Part shown: positions 14,748-22,746 of the stretch, piece by piece
How positions within the stretch are numbered: position 1 is the first letter of the stretch
Layout of the letters: the number at the start of each line of letters is the position of its first letter
NCBI GenBank assembly: GCA_964478545.1
Contig: CAYZIS010000039.1
Coordinates: 1-23,021, forward strand
DNA: 23,021 bases
From: DQWO01 sp964478545
Lineage (GTDB): Bacteria; Desulfobacterota; Anaeroferrophillalia; Anaeroferrophillales; Anaeroferrophillaceae
Reading direction: 5' to 3'
The notes under the pieces: generated by a model
The model's input: only the letters and a program-made list of their open reading frames with translations
Told to the model about the DNA's origin: nothing
Database searches by the model: none
Translations under genes and position numbers: made by a program

Positions 14748-16370
14748 TTATAAAGTGACCACTTTTGCTTCCAGCAAACCGTCCTGTTCCAGCAACTCTT
14801 TCAAAACCGGTTCAGGAACATCATTGTCCAGGGACACGAAAGAAACTGCCTTGCCTCCCATGATTCGGGACAGGTTAAAGCCGGCAATATTGATCTGGCG
14901 TTTACCCAAAACCGTTCCCACTCGCCCGACAATACCTGGTTTATCAATATTTTTAAAGTAGAGATAACTGCCTTTGGCCACCATTTCCACACGGAACTGA
15001 TCCAGAAACAAGATGCGACAAACATTGTCGGCAAAGACTGTCCCTCCAATCAAGTGCTCATCAACATCGGTTTTCAGGCGCAAAAGCAACAGATCATTAT
15101 AATTTTCATAGGATGAGGTTTTAGATTCATGAATCTCCATATCCCGTTCTTTGGCCAGGTAGGCGGCGTTAATAAAGGAAACGGTTTCCTTGATATTCTT
15201 TTCCAGGAAGCCTTTCAGTCCGGCCACCGTAAAAGGCTGAAAACTGAAAGGAATATCAAAAACCCGCTCGCCGAAATTCTCTTTGAACTTCTGCCCCACC
15301 ATGACCATTTGAAAAGATTCCGGACGCCCCTTGGAAATCTGGGCAGCCAGGCGGCCCATGGATTCTGCCAGATCGAAATAAAGCTGCATCATCGGCGGCA
15401 ACTGGGAGCGCATGAAGGGAATGTTGACCGCATTCTCATAAGCCCGACCCTGCAAAGCATTAATTACCTGCCGGGCAATAATCACCGCTACCCCTTCCTG
15501 TCCCTCAACCGTATTGGCACCGATATGGGGGGTGACAAAAACATTGTCCAGTTCCAGCAGTTGGTGATGACCTGGAGGCTCCTGGCCAAAAACATCCACC
15601 CCGGCAGCAAAAACCTTGCCGGATTTGGCGGCTTTATAAAGGGCATCCTCATTAATAATGCCGCCCCGGGCGCAATTGATGATAACAACCCCATCCTTCA
15701 TAGACTCAAACTCAGGGACTGAAATCATATCCTGGGTTTCATCGGTTTTCGGGGTATGGACGGTGATCACATCGCTTAAACCAAGAACATCTTCCAGCCG
15801 GTCATAAAGGGTAACTCCAAGTCCTACAGCCTTGGCTTTTTTGATGTAAGGATCAAATGCAATGACTTTCATCCCAAAGGCCTTGGACCGGGCCGCCACG
15901 CTGCCGCCAATCCGTCCCAGGCCGATAACCCCCAGAGTTTTACCATATAACTGCCGTCCCATGAATTTCTTCCGGGTCCATTCCTCGTGCTTCAGGGAGA
16001 TATTAGCAGCCGGAATTTTCCGCGCCGCAGCCAGCATCATGCCCATGGTCAGCTCCGTTGCGGCAATGGTATTGCCGGTCGGAGCATTCATGACAATAAT
16101 CCCTTTGATGCTGGCGGCCTCAAGATCAATATTGTCCAGCCCGACACCGGCTCGACCGATAATCTTCAGCCGTCCGGGATTTTCCAGCAGATCGGCAGTT
16201 ATGGTTGTCCCGCTCCTGGTGATGATGGCATCATAATCTCCGATGCGCTCCTTCAGCTCTCCAGGGGAGATGCCCACCTGTAATTCGAGTTCAATCTGGC
16301 TTTCATTTTGAAGGATCTCAATGCCTTCTGGTGCCAGGTTATCGGTGATTAAAATTTTGTACGAAACCAC
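14748..16370 (-). CDS. serA: D-3-phosphoglycerate dehydrogenase
   Basis: A 540-residue long-form SerA that oxidises 3-phosphoglycerate to 3-phosphohydroxypyruvate, the first step of serine synthesis in the cytoplasm. Residues 1-~310 hold the substrate and NAD domains: LGVIGLGRIGGSVAAR with a following Asp (FDPY) for NAD, NCARGG (catalytic Arg), VFGQEPP (Glu) and VTPHIGANT (His). An intermediate allosteric substrate-binding domain spans roughly 320-460, and a C-terminal ACT domain (NIDKPGIVGRVGTVLG) runs from ~465, so serine feedback control is likely. The start is GTG at 16370 with AGGAAG about 7 bases upstream. Length and domain order match the type 1 enzyme. It is followed by the HDOD gene. 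Confidence 0.95.
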   Translation of the reverse strand: MVSYKILITDNLAPEGIEILQNESQIELELQVGISPGELKERIGDYDAIITRSGTTITADLLENPGRLKIIGRAGVGLDNIDLEAASIKGIIVMNAPTGNTIAATELTMGMMLAAARKIPAANISLKHEEWTRKKFMGRQLYGKTLGVIGLGRIGGSVAARSKAFGMKVIAFDPYIKKAKAVGLGVTLYDRLEDVLGLSDVITVHTPKTDETQDMISVPEFESMKDGVVIINCARGGIINEDALYKAAKSGKVFAAGVDVFGQEPPGHHQLLELDNVFVTPHIGANTVEGQEGVAVIIARQVINALQGRAYENAVNIPFMRSQLPPMMQLYFDLAESMGRLAAQISKGRPESFQMVMVGQKFKENFGERVFDIPFSFQPFTVAGLKGFLEKNIKETVSFINAAYLAKERDMEIHESKTSSYENYNDLLLLRLKTDVDEHLIGGTVFADNVCRILFLDQFRVEMVAKGSYLYFKNIDKPGIVGRVGTVLGKRQINIAGFNLSRIMGGKAVSFVSLDNDVPEPVLKELLEQDGLLEAKVVTL

Positions 16371-16477
16371 ATCAAACTTCCTGCCTGGATATTAGAAGAG
16401 AAGAAATAGTGTTCATTCGATAACCAGATATTTCCAGCTAAAAACAACCTAGCAAAAACCAGTTTAAAACGCAATAT

Positions 16478-16957
16478 GAATTCATCGGAAGGCTCCTCGG
16501 CGCTAATGGAACCGGTAAAGCTACGACCCTGCATAGTATCTGCCGACTCCCACCGCCTGAGGCTCCTAAGCTTACCGGCGGTGATATTCTTTTTCGCGGA
16601 GAGAGTCTGATCAAGGTGGAACCCCATGATATTTTCAGAGGATTGGGGTCATTTGTTGACGAAGGCGTATCGTGATACTAGCTTTTATTGGTGATGTTCA
16701 ATAGCCTTTGTCAAGATGTGACCCCTTGCAAAGCAGAGCGAAGCAAACCAGCTTAGTAACCTTTTGTGAGGAAATATTGATCCGTGATAACTGGGCTTGG
16801 CTCAGAAAAATAGGGATTGTGAGAGCGGGTGTTTGAACTTCTTCCCCGGCTGGCAGATCGCGGCTACTTGCTGGATACCGGTGACATCCTTGTTTCAGGA
16901 ACAGCCACTGAGTTGATGGAAACCTTGGAGATTTACAAGGTCTACCTGGGAAGCTGA
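16478..16957 (+). pseudogene. livF: livF remnant (branched-chain amino-acid ABC transporter ATPase), disrupted
   Basis: Two pieces of one gene survive in the same frame. The first (16484-16645) encodes IGRLLGANGTGKATTL, a decayed Walker A, then PPEAPKLTGGDILFRGESL and KVEPHDI, as in LivF proteins. The second (16841-16957) encodes LADRGYLLDTGDILVSGTA through VYLGS and a stop, the LivF C-terminus. About 130 residues of the centre, including the signature and Walker B, are missing; the gap holds a palindromic element (16645-16725) and a TGA at 16673-16675. The N-terminal ~35 residues are also absent. It is on the strand opposite to its neighbours. With those elements it accounts for most of the 611-bp gap between serA and the EAL-HDOD gene. 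Confidence 0.75.
16645..16725. repeat. REP/MITE-like palindromic element 2, inside the livF remnant
   Basis: GGGGTCATTTGTTGACGAAG.. (left arm 16645-16666) and the right arm 16704-16725 ending GATGTGACCCC are complementary at 18 of 22 positions, with 37 bases between them. The ends GGGGTCA/TGACCCC match those of the element at 13696-13776, and both elements are 81 bp long, suggesting one family. It sits exactly where homology to LivF stops. Confidence 0.55.
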
Positions 16958-16981
16958 GAAATCAAAGCAGAAAGCTCTTTT

Positions 16982-18193
16982 TTACATATTGGAAATTGAA
17001 TTACTCCATTGACAGGCTTCACGATAGAGTCCTGGAATTGCTGTTTCATCGATACCCAGCCGCCTGGCAATTTTTGTCGTCGATTGCCACCGGCCCTGTT
17101 CATAAGCAATAACAAGCATGAGAAAACCGGCAAGCAACCCCTTCTTGTCAACCAAGGCAGTAACCAAATCTTCTGACAATGGTAATTTTTCCATTACTTT
17201 AGCCATAGGCTGATCAACAATAGCATCAATCAAAGAAAACATGCCGACGGTAAAAAGTTCAGCCACTTTCAGCTGATATTTGCTCTCTTTCCCCAGCAGT
17301 TCACAAAATTTCCCCCGGATACAGGACAAACTGATCAATTCATGCGGTTTCCCTTCGGCAAGCTTGGTCATTGTCATCAGGGACATGAAACGTCGCAGCT
17401 CAGCACCACCCATATACACCAAAGCCTGTTTAATGACCGAAATTTTACTGGGCTTGGCAAAAAAAGGGGAATTGATGTAGTGCAACAGTTTGTATGATAT
17501 CCCCACATCCCTGGAAATCAGGGTCCCCAGTTCACTAAAATCATAATCCGGCTTGTTTATTTCCGCCATAATTTGCAGCTGGGCTATTTGCGAAGAAGGA
17601 ATTTTCTTCCCCTTCATGATTTCCGGCTTGCAGAAAAAATAACCCTGGAACAGCTCAAAACCCATATCCAGAGCCAGATTAAACTCTTCAAGGGTTTCAA
17701 TCTTTTCCGCCAGCAGGCGAAGATCTTTTCCCTTCAGCTGCTGGATATAAGCCTTAATCTCCTCAAGAGTACTGAGGCGAAAATCAAATTTGATGATATC
17801 TGCCAGGTCAATCAGAGGCTCCAATTCTTCATCATATTCAAAATCATCAAGGGCAATAATGAATCCCTTTTGGACCATCTCCTGGCAGGCGGCAATGACT
17901 TCCTCTTCAGCCTTCACATCCTCAAGAATTTCAACAACGATATTTTCTTTGGACAACAGCAGAGGAACTTTATTTACCAACAAATTACGGGTAAAGTTGA
18001 TAAAAGATTTTTTCCCGCCAGCAATGATATCCATGCCAATATTGAGAATACTGTTGGCAAGCACCGTATTGGTAGCCACATCACCATCTATACCCGGAGC
18101 AAAATTGGCGGTTCCATCGCGAAAAAGGAGTTCATAGGCATAAATATTCTTATGTCGATCAAAAATGGGCTGTCTGGCAACGTATGCATCCAT
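16982..18193 (-). CDS. EAL-HDOD (YuxH-type) signalling protein, EAL domain probably inactive
   Basis: A 403-residue two-domain protein. The N-terminal EAL-like domain (1-~200) starts MDAYVARQPIFDRHKNIYAY and carries a degenerate ELLFR (E21) in place of EALLR, LDDFEYDEE where active enzymes have DDFG, and FELFQGYFFCKP at its end. Several metal-binding residues of active c-di-GMP phosphodiesterases are changed, so it more likely binds or senses than cleaves c-di-GMP. The C-terminal HDOD domain (~205-395) contains ISRDVGISYKLLHYINSPFF and ALVYMGGAELRRFMSLM, with no HD dyad. AGGA lies about 9 bases before the ATG. Homologues act in motility, adhesion or stress control; here it is monocistronic, next to a destroyed liv gene. 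A second HDOD protein lies 2.3 kb away. Confidence 0.9.
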   Translation of the reverse strand: MDAYVARQPIFDRHKNIYAYELLFRDGTANFAPGIDGDVATNTVLANSILNIGMDIIAGGKKSFINFTRNLLVNKVPLLLSKENIVVEILEDVKAEEEVIAACQEMVQKGFIIALDDFEYDEELEPLIDLADIIKFDFRLSTLEEIKAYIQQLKGKDLRLLAEKIETLEEFNLALDMGFELFQGYFFCKPEIMKGKKIPSSQIAQLQIMAEINKPDYDFSELGTLISRDVGISYKLLHYINSPFFAKPSKISVIKQALVYMGGAELRRFMSLMTMTKLAEGKPHELISLSCIRGKFCELLGKESKYQLKVAELFTVGMFSLIDAIVDQPMAKVMEKLPLSEDLVTALVDKKGLLAGFLMLVIAYEQGRWQSTTKIARRLGIDETAIPGLYREACQWSNSISNM

Positions 18194-18376
18194 AGTGTGA
18201 TATCCTGACCCAGCTCTATTACTATTGAGAGATTACCGCTATACTCAGATATCTATTCAATATCGTCTTTTTCGTCTCAGAACTTTAGTATCTTACAGGT
18301 TATTTTCTGGTTTGAAAAACAAGAAAATGTTGTGATAAGAGTACTTATTTGCGGGAACATTGATTAAGTTTTGGGT

Positions 18377-18395
18377 TGCGGGCCTCAAGCCCGCA
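18377..18395. terminator. hairpin with T-run downstream of the helical unknown gene
   Basis: TGCGGGC (18377-18383) and GCCCGCA (18389-18395) form a perfect 7-bp stem with loop CTCAA, followed on the + strand by TTAGTTTTTA. The nearby genes are on the minus strand, where no T-run follows. It could end + strand antisense transcription, or be a small REP-type palindrome. The rest of the 249-bp gap (18194-18442) shows nothing clear. Confidence 0.4.
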
Positions 18396-18442
18396 TTAGT
18401 TTTTAGCTGGTTCATGGACCACCGCTGGTACTTTTCCTGCAC

Positions 18443-19666
18443 TTATTTCAACCCAAGCTCACGTCCTAAAATCCTGGTGACAAATCGTTCGCCAAATTTC
18501 TCTCCCGCAACTAATTCACGGATGAATTCGAAGACTTCCGGTTTGCAGCCCGTATTCTCCGCTGCTTTCATGGTATAATTATAGGCAGCCTGTACGTCCA
18601 GGCCACTGATCTCGTAGCCATAGCCCGCCACCAGCCAGCGCAATGCCACCACCCCGGCATGGACGGCAAATAGTGGTTCAGTTTCAACCATGTCCCGGGC
18701 AGCCCGGGTGAGAGTCTTGGGATCGCAGGGGGTGCGATTAGCCAGCTCAATCGCTTCGGTATAAAGCCCCATAGATTTAGCCGCGGCAAACCACTTACCT
18801 TCTCTGCCCGGGGTGCTGGCAACAAGATCTTTCAAAACATCCGCGGGCCTCTTTTGCGGATATTTTTTGATAATAACGCGAAAAGTTGCCAGGTAGGTGG
18901 TTTTCTGATTGGCCTCAATGGCATAGCGGCTGTAAGCTTCCTCTGCCAAGCCACTTGCCAGCAGGATTTCCTCACAGGCTTCACTGATGATAAAATCCGG
19001 TTCATTCAATCTCCGGGAATCCTCGGCAAAACTGAGTGCTTCAGCCTTTTTCCCCATGGCCAGCAGGGCTTTCACTCCCCATTGCCGATCATGCCAGAAC
19101 TTGTATGGTGCACCGTTGAGCAGTTCCATAATTTCGGCATTTCGTCCGGCCGTGGACAAGGCACTCAGACAGGCCGTAGTCCCAGCATAATATCCTGTTA
19201 TTTCAGGGTTCGGCCCCCACAACATCCGCACCACATCAATAAACTTGTCGGCCCAGCGCGAGGCACGCTCCGGGGTAACACACAGCTCACCCCAATATTC
19301 AGGAAGCATCTCGATATAGGGGATATCATCGTCTTCCACCGCCTGCCAGAGATGTTCCAACCATTTATCACGCAGCTTATCATCGGCCGGTGCCTTCGCA
19401 ATGATCGGTACCAACACCTTGATGGCATTATTGACAGCCGTACCGATGCTGCCCGATGAACTGTCCACCTGTTCAATCGCCGGTGATATCTTTTCAAGAA
19501 ACAGCACGGCCCCCTCGCCACCCAGAAGAGGATCTTTACGGGCAGCCTTCTTGATTTCCGCCACCGCTTCCTTGATGCGTTTGATCGCCGGTTGCGAACG
19601 CCAGCCAAAGGCATGTCGCCTGAAACGGGCGCGAAAGGCCCATTTATATTTCATCGCGGAAGTCAT
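18443..19666 (-). CDS. conserved helical protein of unknown function
   Basis: A 407-residue protein that I do not recognise as a named family. The N-terminus is basic and aromatic (MKYKWAFRARFRRHAFGWRS), followed by EAVAEIKKAARKDPLLGGEG and VSP/ISPAIEQVDSSSGSIGTA. The rest looks like repeated helical pairs, including YIEMLPEYWGELCVTPERAS, KALLAMGKKAEALSFAED and LLASGLAEEAYSRYAIEANQ, in the style of TPR or HEAT-like solenoids that bind proteins. No signal peptide, membrane segment or catalytic motif is visible. AAGGAGGGG stands about 11 bases before the ATG at 19666; TTG at 19675 is too close to it and ATG at 19654 is a further alternative. It is probably transcribed alone: a terminator for rhlE lies just upstream and a 249-bp gap follows. 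Confidence 0.75.
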   Translation of the reverse strand: MTSAMKYKWAFRARFRRHAFGWRSQPAIKRIKEAVAEIKKAARKDPLLGGEGAVLFLEKISPAIEQVDSSSGSIGTAVNNAIKVLVPIIAKAPADDKLRDKWLEHLWQAVEDDDIPYIEMLPEYWGELCVTPERASRWADKFIDVVRMLWGPNPEITGYYAGTTACLSALSTAGRNAEIMELLNGAPYKFWHDRQWGVKALLAMGKKAEALSFAEDSRRLNEPDFIISEACEEILLASGLAEEAYSRYAIEANQKTTYLATFRVIIKKYPQKRPADVLKDLVASTPGREGKWFAAAKSMGLYTEAIELANRTPCDPKTLTRAARDMVETEPLFAVHAGVVALRWLVAGYGYEISGLDVQAAYNYTMKAAENTGCKPEVFEFIRELVAGEKFGERFVTRILGRELGLK

Positions 19667-19750
19667 ATTTACCAACCCCTCCTTTTCATAAACAAGCAGG
19701 GTTTATTCATTCTAAATTCTACTATCTCTTCCTCCCCAACTCAAGTCAAC

Positions 19751-19784
19751 AAAAAAATGGCCACCCTTCAAAAAAGGATGGCCA
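19751..19784 (-). terminator. rho-independent terminator of the rhlE gene
   Basis: On the minus strand a stem of about 11 bp (arms 19774-19784 and 19758-19768, TGGCCATCCTT / AAGGGTGGCCA) with one mismatch is followed at once by seven T residues (complement of 19751-19757). It lies about 70 bases past the helicase stop codon, the standard position. The + strand reading has only ACTTTAA after the stem, so it works mainly for rhlE. Confidence 0.8.
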
Positions 19785-19854
19785 CTTTAATGTCTAACTT
19801 CCCTATCCCACTCATTTCAGCATGTTTCAGAAGATCGAAAAGAAATGATATTTC

Positions 19855-21177
19855 TCACCGGGAGGCATGCGCGACCTGATTGGAACGGTCTTGGCTACCT
19901 GGCCTATCGTTCCGCTCGGTATAGGAACGGGATTTACCGGAACTTTTTCGGCTGGCTCCTGCAGTTCGTGACCTTGAATAACCACCAGTATTGTTCCCTC
20001 GTCCACGACGGTTGAAATTCACAAAAGTCTCTTCATCTTTGTCCGCCAGGTTCTGCTCAAACCCGTCAATAACTTCAACAGTAATCTTTTTGCCCAGCAG
20101 TCGCTCGATGGGGCGGAGCAGTTTCTGTTCATCGGCACTGACCAGCGAGATGGCCATGCCACTGCAGCCTGCCCGTCCGGTGCGGCCAATGCGGTGCACA
20201 TAGTCTTCCGCTACGTTGGGTAAATCAAAATTTACCACATAAGGCAAGTGATCGATATCCAATCCCCGAGCGGCGATATCGGTGGCTACCAGGATTCTAA
20301 CCTTGCCGTCTTTAAACTCTGAAAGTGCCCTGGTTCTTGCGGTTTGGCTTTTATTTCCGTGAATAGCGGCTGCGTCGATACCGCTTTTTTCCAAATAAGT
20401 GACTAAGCGATTGGCTCCGTGCTTGGTACGGGTGAAAACGAGGGCCCTCTCCCAGGCACCATCCTTGATGAGTTGGGCCAGAAGGACGCGCTTGGTCTTA
20501 AGTTCCACCGGATGAATCACCTGGTCCACCTTTTCTGCGGCGATGCTTTTTCGGGCTACCTCGATCATTACCGGATTGTTTAAAAGTTTATCTGCCAGTT
20601 GCTTTATTTCAGTTGAAAAGGTGGCGGAAAACAGCAGGTTTTGTCTTTTATTCGGCAAAAGCTTCAGCACTCGTTTAATGTCGTGAATGAAGCCCATATC
20701 CAGCATGCGATCCGCTTCATCCAGAATCAATATTTCCACGGCCGAAAGATCTATCGTTCCACGTCCCGTGTGATCCAGGAGTCGGCCGGGGGTGGCCACC
20801 AGAATGTCTACTCCTCTTCTTAACGTATCAATTTGAGGGTTTATGCCAACGCCACCGAATATAACGGTGGAACGCAGCGAGAGGTGCTTCCCATAGGTAA
20901 CCATGAAATCACCACCCTGGGCGGCCAGTTCCCGGGTGGGAGTCAGTACCAGACAACGTGGGCGGCGGCTTTTTTTACCCCTTTGATTGAGGATCTGCAA
21001 TACAGGTAGTGCAAACGCCGCGGTTTTTCCCGTACCCGTTTGGGCCCCTCCCAGGACATCCTGGCCGTCAAGAATCACGGGGATTGTCTGGGCCTGAATG
21101 GGGGTGGGGGTGTTGTAGCCTTGATCGGCAATCGCTTTCAATAATGCGGGTTCGAGACCCAGCTGTTCAAATGACAT
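19855..21177 (-). CDS. rhlE: DEAD-box ATP-dependent RNA helicase, RhlE-like
   Basis: A 440-residue DEAD-box helicase that unwinds short RNA duplexes in ribosome assembly or RNA decay. Visible motifs in order: Q motif GYNTPTPIQ (20-28), Walker A AQTGTGKT (45-52), PTRELA, ATPGR, DEAD (153-156), SAT (184-186), ATDIAARGLDID and HRIGRTGRAG near 330. The C-terminal ~60 residues are low-complexity and basic with RRGRG and SRS-type stretches, the usual RNA-binding tail that varies between family members. GGAG lies about 12 bases before the ATG. It is monocistronic, with a strong terminator downstream and a hairpin-rich 400-bp gap upstream; family members are often cold-induced, but no cold-shock box is evident. 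Confidence 0.93.
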   Translation of the reverse strand: MSFEQLGLEPALLKAIADQGYNTPTPIQAQTIPVILDGQDVLGGAQTGTGKTAAFALPVLQILNQRGKKSRRPRCLVLTPTRELAAQGGDFMVTYGKHLSLRSTVIFGGVGINPQIDTLRRGVDILVATPGRLLDHTGRGTIDLSAVEILILDEADRMLDMGFIHDIKRVLKLLPNKRQNLLFSATFSTEIKQLADKLLNNPVMIEVARKSIAAEKVDQVIHPVELKTKRVLLAQLIKDGAWERALVFTRTKHGANRLVTYLEKSGIDAAAIHGNKSQTARTRALSEFKDGKVRILVATDIAARGLDIDHLPYVVNFDLPNVAEDYVHRIGRTGRAGCSGMAISLVSADEQKLLRPIERLLGKKITVEVIDGFEQNLADKDEETFVNFNRRGRGNNTGGYSRSRTAGASRKSSGKSRSYTERNDRPGSQDRSNQVAHASR

Positions 21178-21271
21178 AATACTCTATACTCCAAAATCTA
21201 CCTGGCCACGGTAAGCAGGGCCGGTCAAAAAGTTAAAAAGGTAATCGATGGCTGCAAAATCTCTTGACATA

Positions 21272-21298
21272 TTGGGGTTCAACCAACTTGCACCCCAA
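21272..21298. repeat. inverted repeat in the rhlE upstream region
   Basis: TTGGGGT (21272-21278) and ACCCCAA (21292-21298) are perfectly complementary with a 13-base loop, about 95 bases upstream of the helicase start. It may fold in the rhlE leader or serve as an operator; there is no further support. Confidence 0.3.
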
Positions 21299-21351
21299 CA
21301 ACCAGCAATCATGGTATCAGATTACGGCAAACAAATAGCTCCAAAGATAGG

Positions 21352-21385
21352 AAATGGCCGCCTTCTGTGAAGAAAACGGCCATTT
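21352..21385. terminator. terminator-like hairpin upstream of rhlE
   Basis: AAATGGCCG (21352-21360) pairs perfectly with CGGCCATTT (21377-21385), with inner CTTC/GAAG pairing, and is followed by TGATATTT. The design (GGCCAT stem next to a T-run) resembles the rhlE terminator at 19758-19784. It may insulate rhlE from the scrambled DNA on its right. The 400-bp gap 21178-21577 otherwise contains only the 5' edge of the truncated Fe-S gene. Confidence 0.45.
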
Positions 21386-21550
21386 TGATATTTGGTTCAC
21401 TTCGATACATTCAGGTAAAATATATCAGGGACCAGAGAAGAAACCATGTCAGTGGCCGAAGCCAGTAGAAACAGCGGTTCCTAGTATCACCGTAAAAAAA
21501 CAACAAGTTGCACTTAATAGCATCAAAGTAGTGACTTTGTCCACTATTAA

Positions 21551-22306
21551 ATATTATGGTATGGGGTACCTCTATTTATGATCGATCTCAGAGGTGATAT
21601 TGACCAGAAAGTTCTTAGCGAACTTTTTTATCAATATATGAATGTTGAAGAGGATTTCATTAGCGATCTGTTTGCCTGGGGAGAAACCCAAGTTGGACGG
21701 ATTTTCGTACATGAACCGATCCTTAGTAATGATGATGCCCTCCATGTTCTCGATTACGAACGAGCTACCGAGGTCATCAAAACGGCGACCCATATCAGCG
21801 TTGGAACCTGCTACTGCCGACACAAAATGCACCACATGGACAAAGCCTGTGATGCCCCAATGGATATCTGCATGACCTTCAACGGTGCGGCGGCATCACT
21901 AACCAAGCATAATCATGCCCGCCTGATCGATATCTTCTTTGTTAACCGAGGTTCTGCCGTGGTAAGCGGCCAGGGTTTTGGCCGCTTACATGGTAATGAT
22001 ATCGCCTGGACCCATTTTGGCTCCGGCGATGACGGTGACCTGATCTCGGTAAAAGCCGGCTATTTTTTCGGTAATAAGCTTGGGATCGGCAACTTGCAGC
22101 CGTTTGCCCATTATCAGCTGATCAGTTCTGACGAAAGCGGTGACGACGATACCTCAATTTACACTTTCGGCCTTAACTATTATATTAAAGGTGCTGCTAA
22201 CAAGCTGACTCTGGAAGCCACTTTTGTCGATCAGGATGATGAGATCACGGACAGCCTGCTCGAAGATCGAACCATAATCACCGTTCAGATTGCCGCGGGG
22301 TTTTAG
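21551..22306 (+). pseudogene. chimeric gene: Fe-S protein fragment fused to porin C-terminus
   Basis: The open frame (ATG at 21578, in-frame open back to 21551 after a TAA) joins two unrelated proteins. Residues 1-~118 resemble an internal part of a (4Fe-4S) CxC protein: FISDLFAWGETQVGRIFVHE, then GTCYCRHKMHHMDKACDAPM, with C78, C80, C91 and C98. The original N-terminus, and the ferredoxin-like end with its further cysteines, are missing. From about residue 134 the sequence becomes an outer-membrane porin of the OprO/P type: alternating strands such as LISVKAGYFFG, QPFAHYQLISSDES and YTFGLNYYIKG, ending TVQIAAGF with the terminal Phe required for barrel assembly. There is no signal peptide, so the porin part cannot reach the outer membrane. 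Deletion or recombination is the likely cause; a hairpin lies at the seam. Confidence 0.75.
21962..21989. repeat. perfect 10-bp hairpin at the Fe-S/porin seam
   Basis: GTAAGCGGCC (21962-21971) and GGCCGCTTAC (21980-21989) pair completely with an 8-base loop AGGGTTTT. It lies between the last recognisable Fe-S protein residues (~21930) and the first porin strand. GATATC occurs on either side (21928-21933 and 21998-22003). Confidence 0.6.
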
Positions 22307-22433
22307 TAACTTGGAAATGAGATTTTACTCAGAAGCGCCAAAATATCCCGACCTGTGCAATAACCGTCTAACCATACGCAACCAGAAGACCCGTTGGAGA
22401 GCTCGGCGAAAAACTACATTATCCTGAATATCA

Positions 22434-22458
22434 AATCGGCCCCTTTTTTCGGCCGATT
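22434..22458 (+). terminator. possible terminator hairpin downstream of the porin fragment
   Basis: AATCGGCC (22434-22441) pairs with GGCCGATT (22451-22458). The T-run lies in the loop and not after the stem, and CTTCCC follows, so this is a weak terminator at best. It may be the native end of the porin gene. Confidence 0.35.
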
Positions 22459-22634
22459 CTTCCCTTCCCCATCACCATTGAAAATGCTACCGTCCCGGTA
22501 TCTGCCGGGAACATCACAAAATCACCCTACCTATCCACCGGCTCCACACCCTTTTCAACCAATAAATATTTCAGTCATACAATCGTGATATAGAAAATCG
22601 GAAACATCCGGAGAAAAGTGATTTTGAAATAATG

Positions 22635-22659
22635 CTTTACATGAATGGTTATTGTAAAG
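22635..22659. promoter_or_regulatory. operator-like dyad CTTTACA-N11-TGTAAAG
   Basis: CTTTACA (22635-22641) and TGTAAAG (22653-22659) are perfectly complementary with an 11-base spacer, in AT-rich DNA upstream of the attC-like site. TTTACA (22636-22641) could also be a -35 box with GATACA at 17-base spacing as a weak -10. A role as promoter/operator for the downstream cassette-like gene is only inference. Confidence 0.35.
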
Positions 22660-22746
22660 ATACAGGTATTATGACAATATAAAATTTGCAAATTTAATGA
22701 TGGAACCGACCCTCAAAAAACAAGGTCAGCCAATTGAAAATTTCAC

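Larger units (their letters stand above)
22307..22746. other. intergenic region without recognisable genes
   Basis: No credible coding sequence was found on either strand between the porin end and the attC-like site. It holds two dyads listed separately (22434-22458 and 22635-22659) and becomes strongly AT-rich after about 22560. Neither an integrase gene nor an obvious attI site is visible. Confidence 0.5.

Noticed and set aside
15129..15722. A 197-residue plus-strand reading frame
   Set aside because: It lies wholly within serA on the other strand, whose protein is complete and well conserved.
17573..18208. A 211-residue plus-strand reading frame
   Set aside because: It is antisense to the EAL-HDOD gene, with composition typical of a shadow frame.
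18854..19459. A 201-residue plus-strand reading frame opposite the helical unknown gene
   Set aside because: The minus-strand frame is longer and has a strong ribosome binding site and regular helical pattern; the plus frame has neither.
21354..21581. A 75-residue plus-strand reading frame
   Set aside because: It starts inside a hairpin, has no ribosome binding site or recognisable motif, and runs into the truncated Fe-S gene in another frame.
22361..22400. GTCTAAC near 22368 with GTTGGAG as attC cores
   Set aside because: The cores are under 40 bp apart with no complementary arms.
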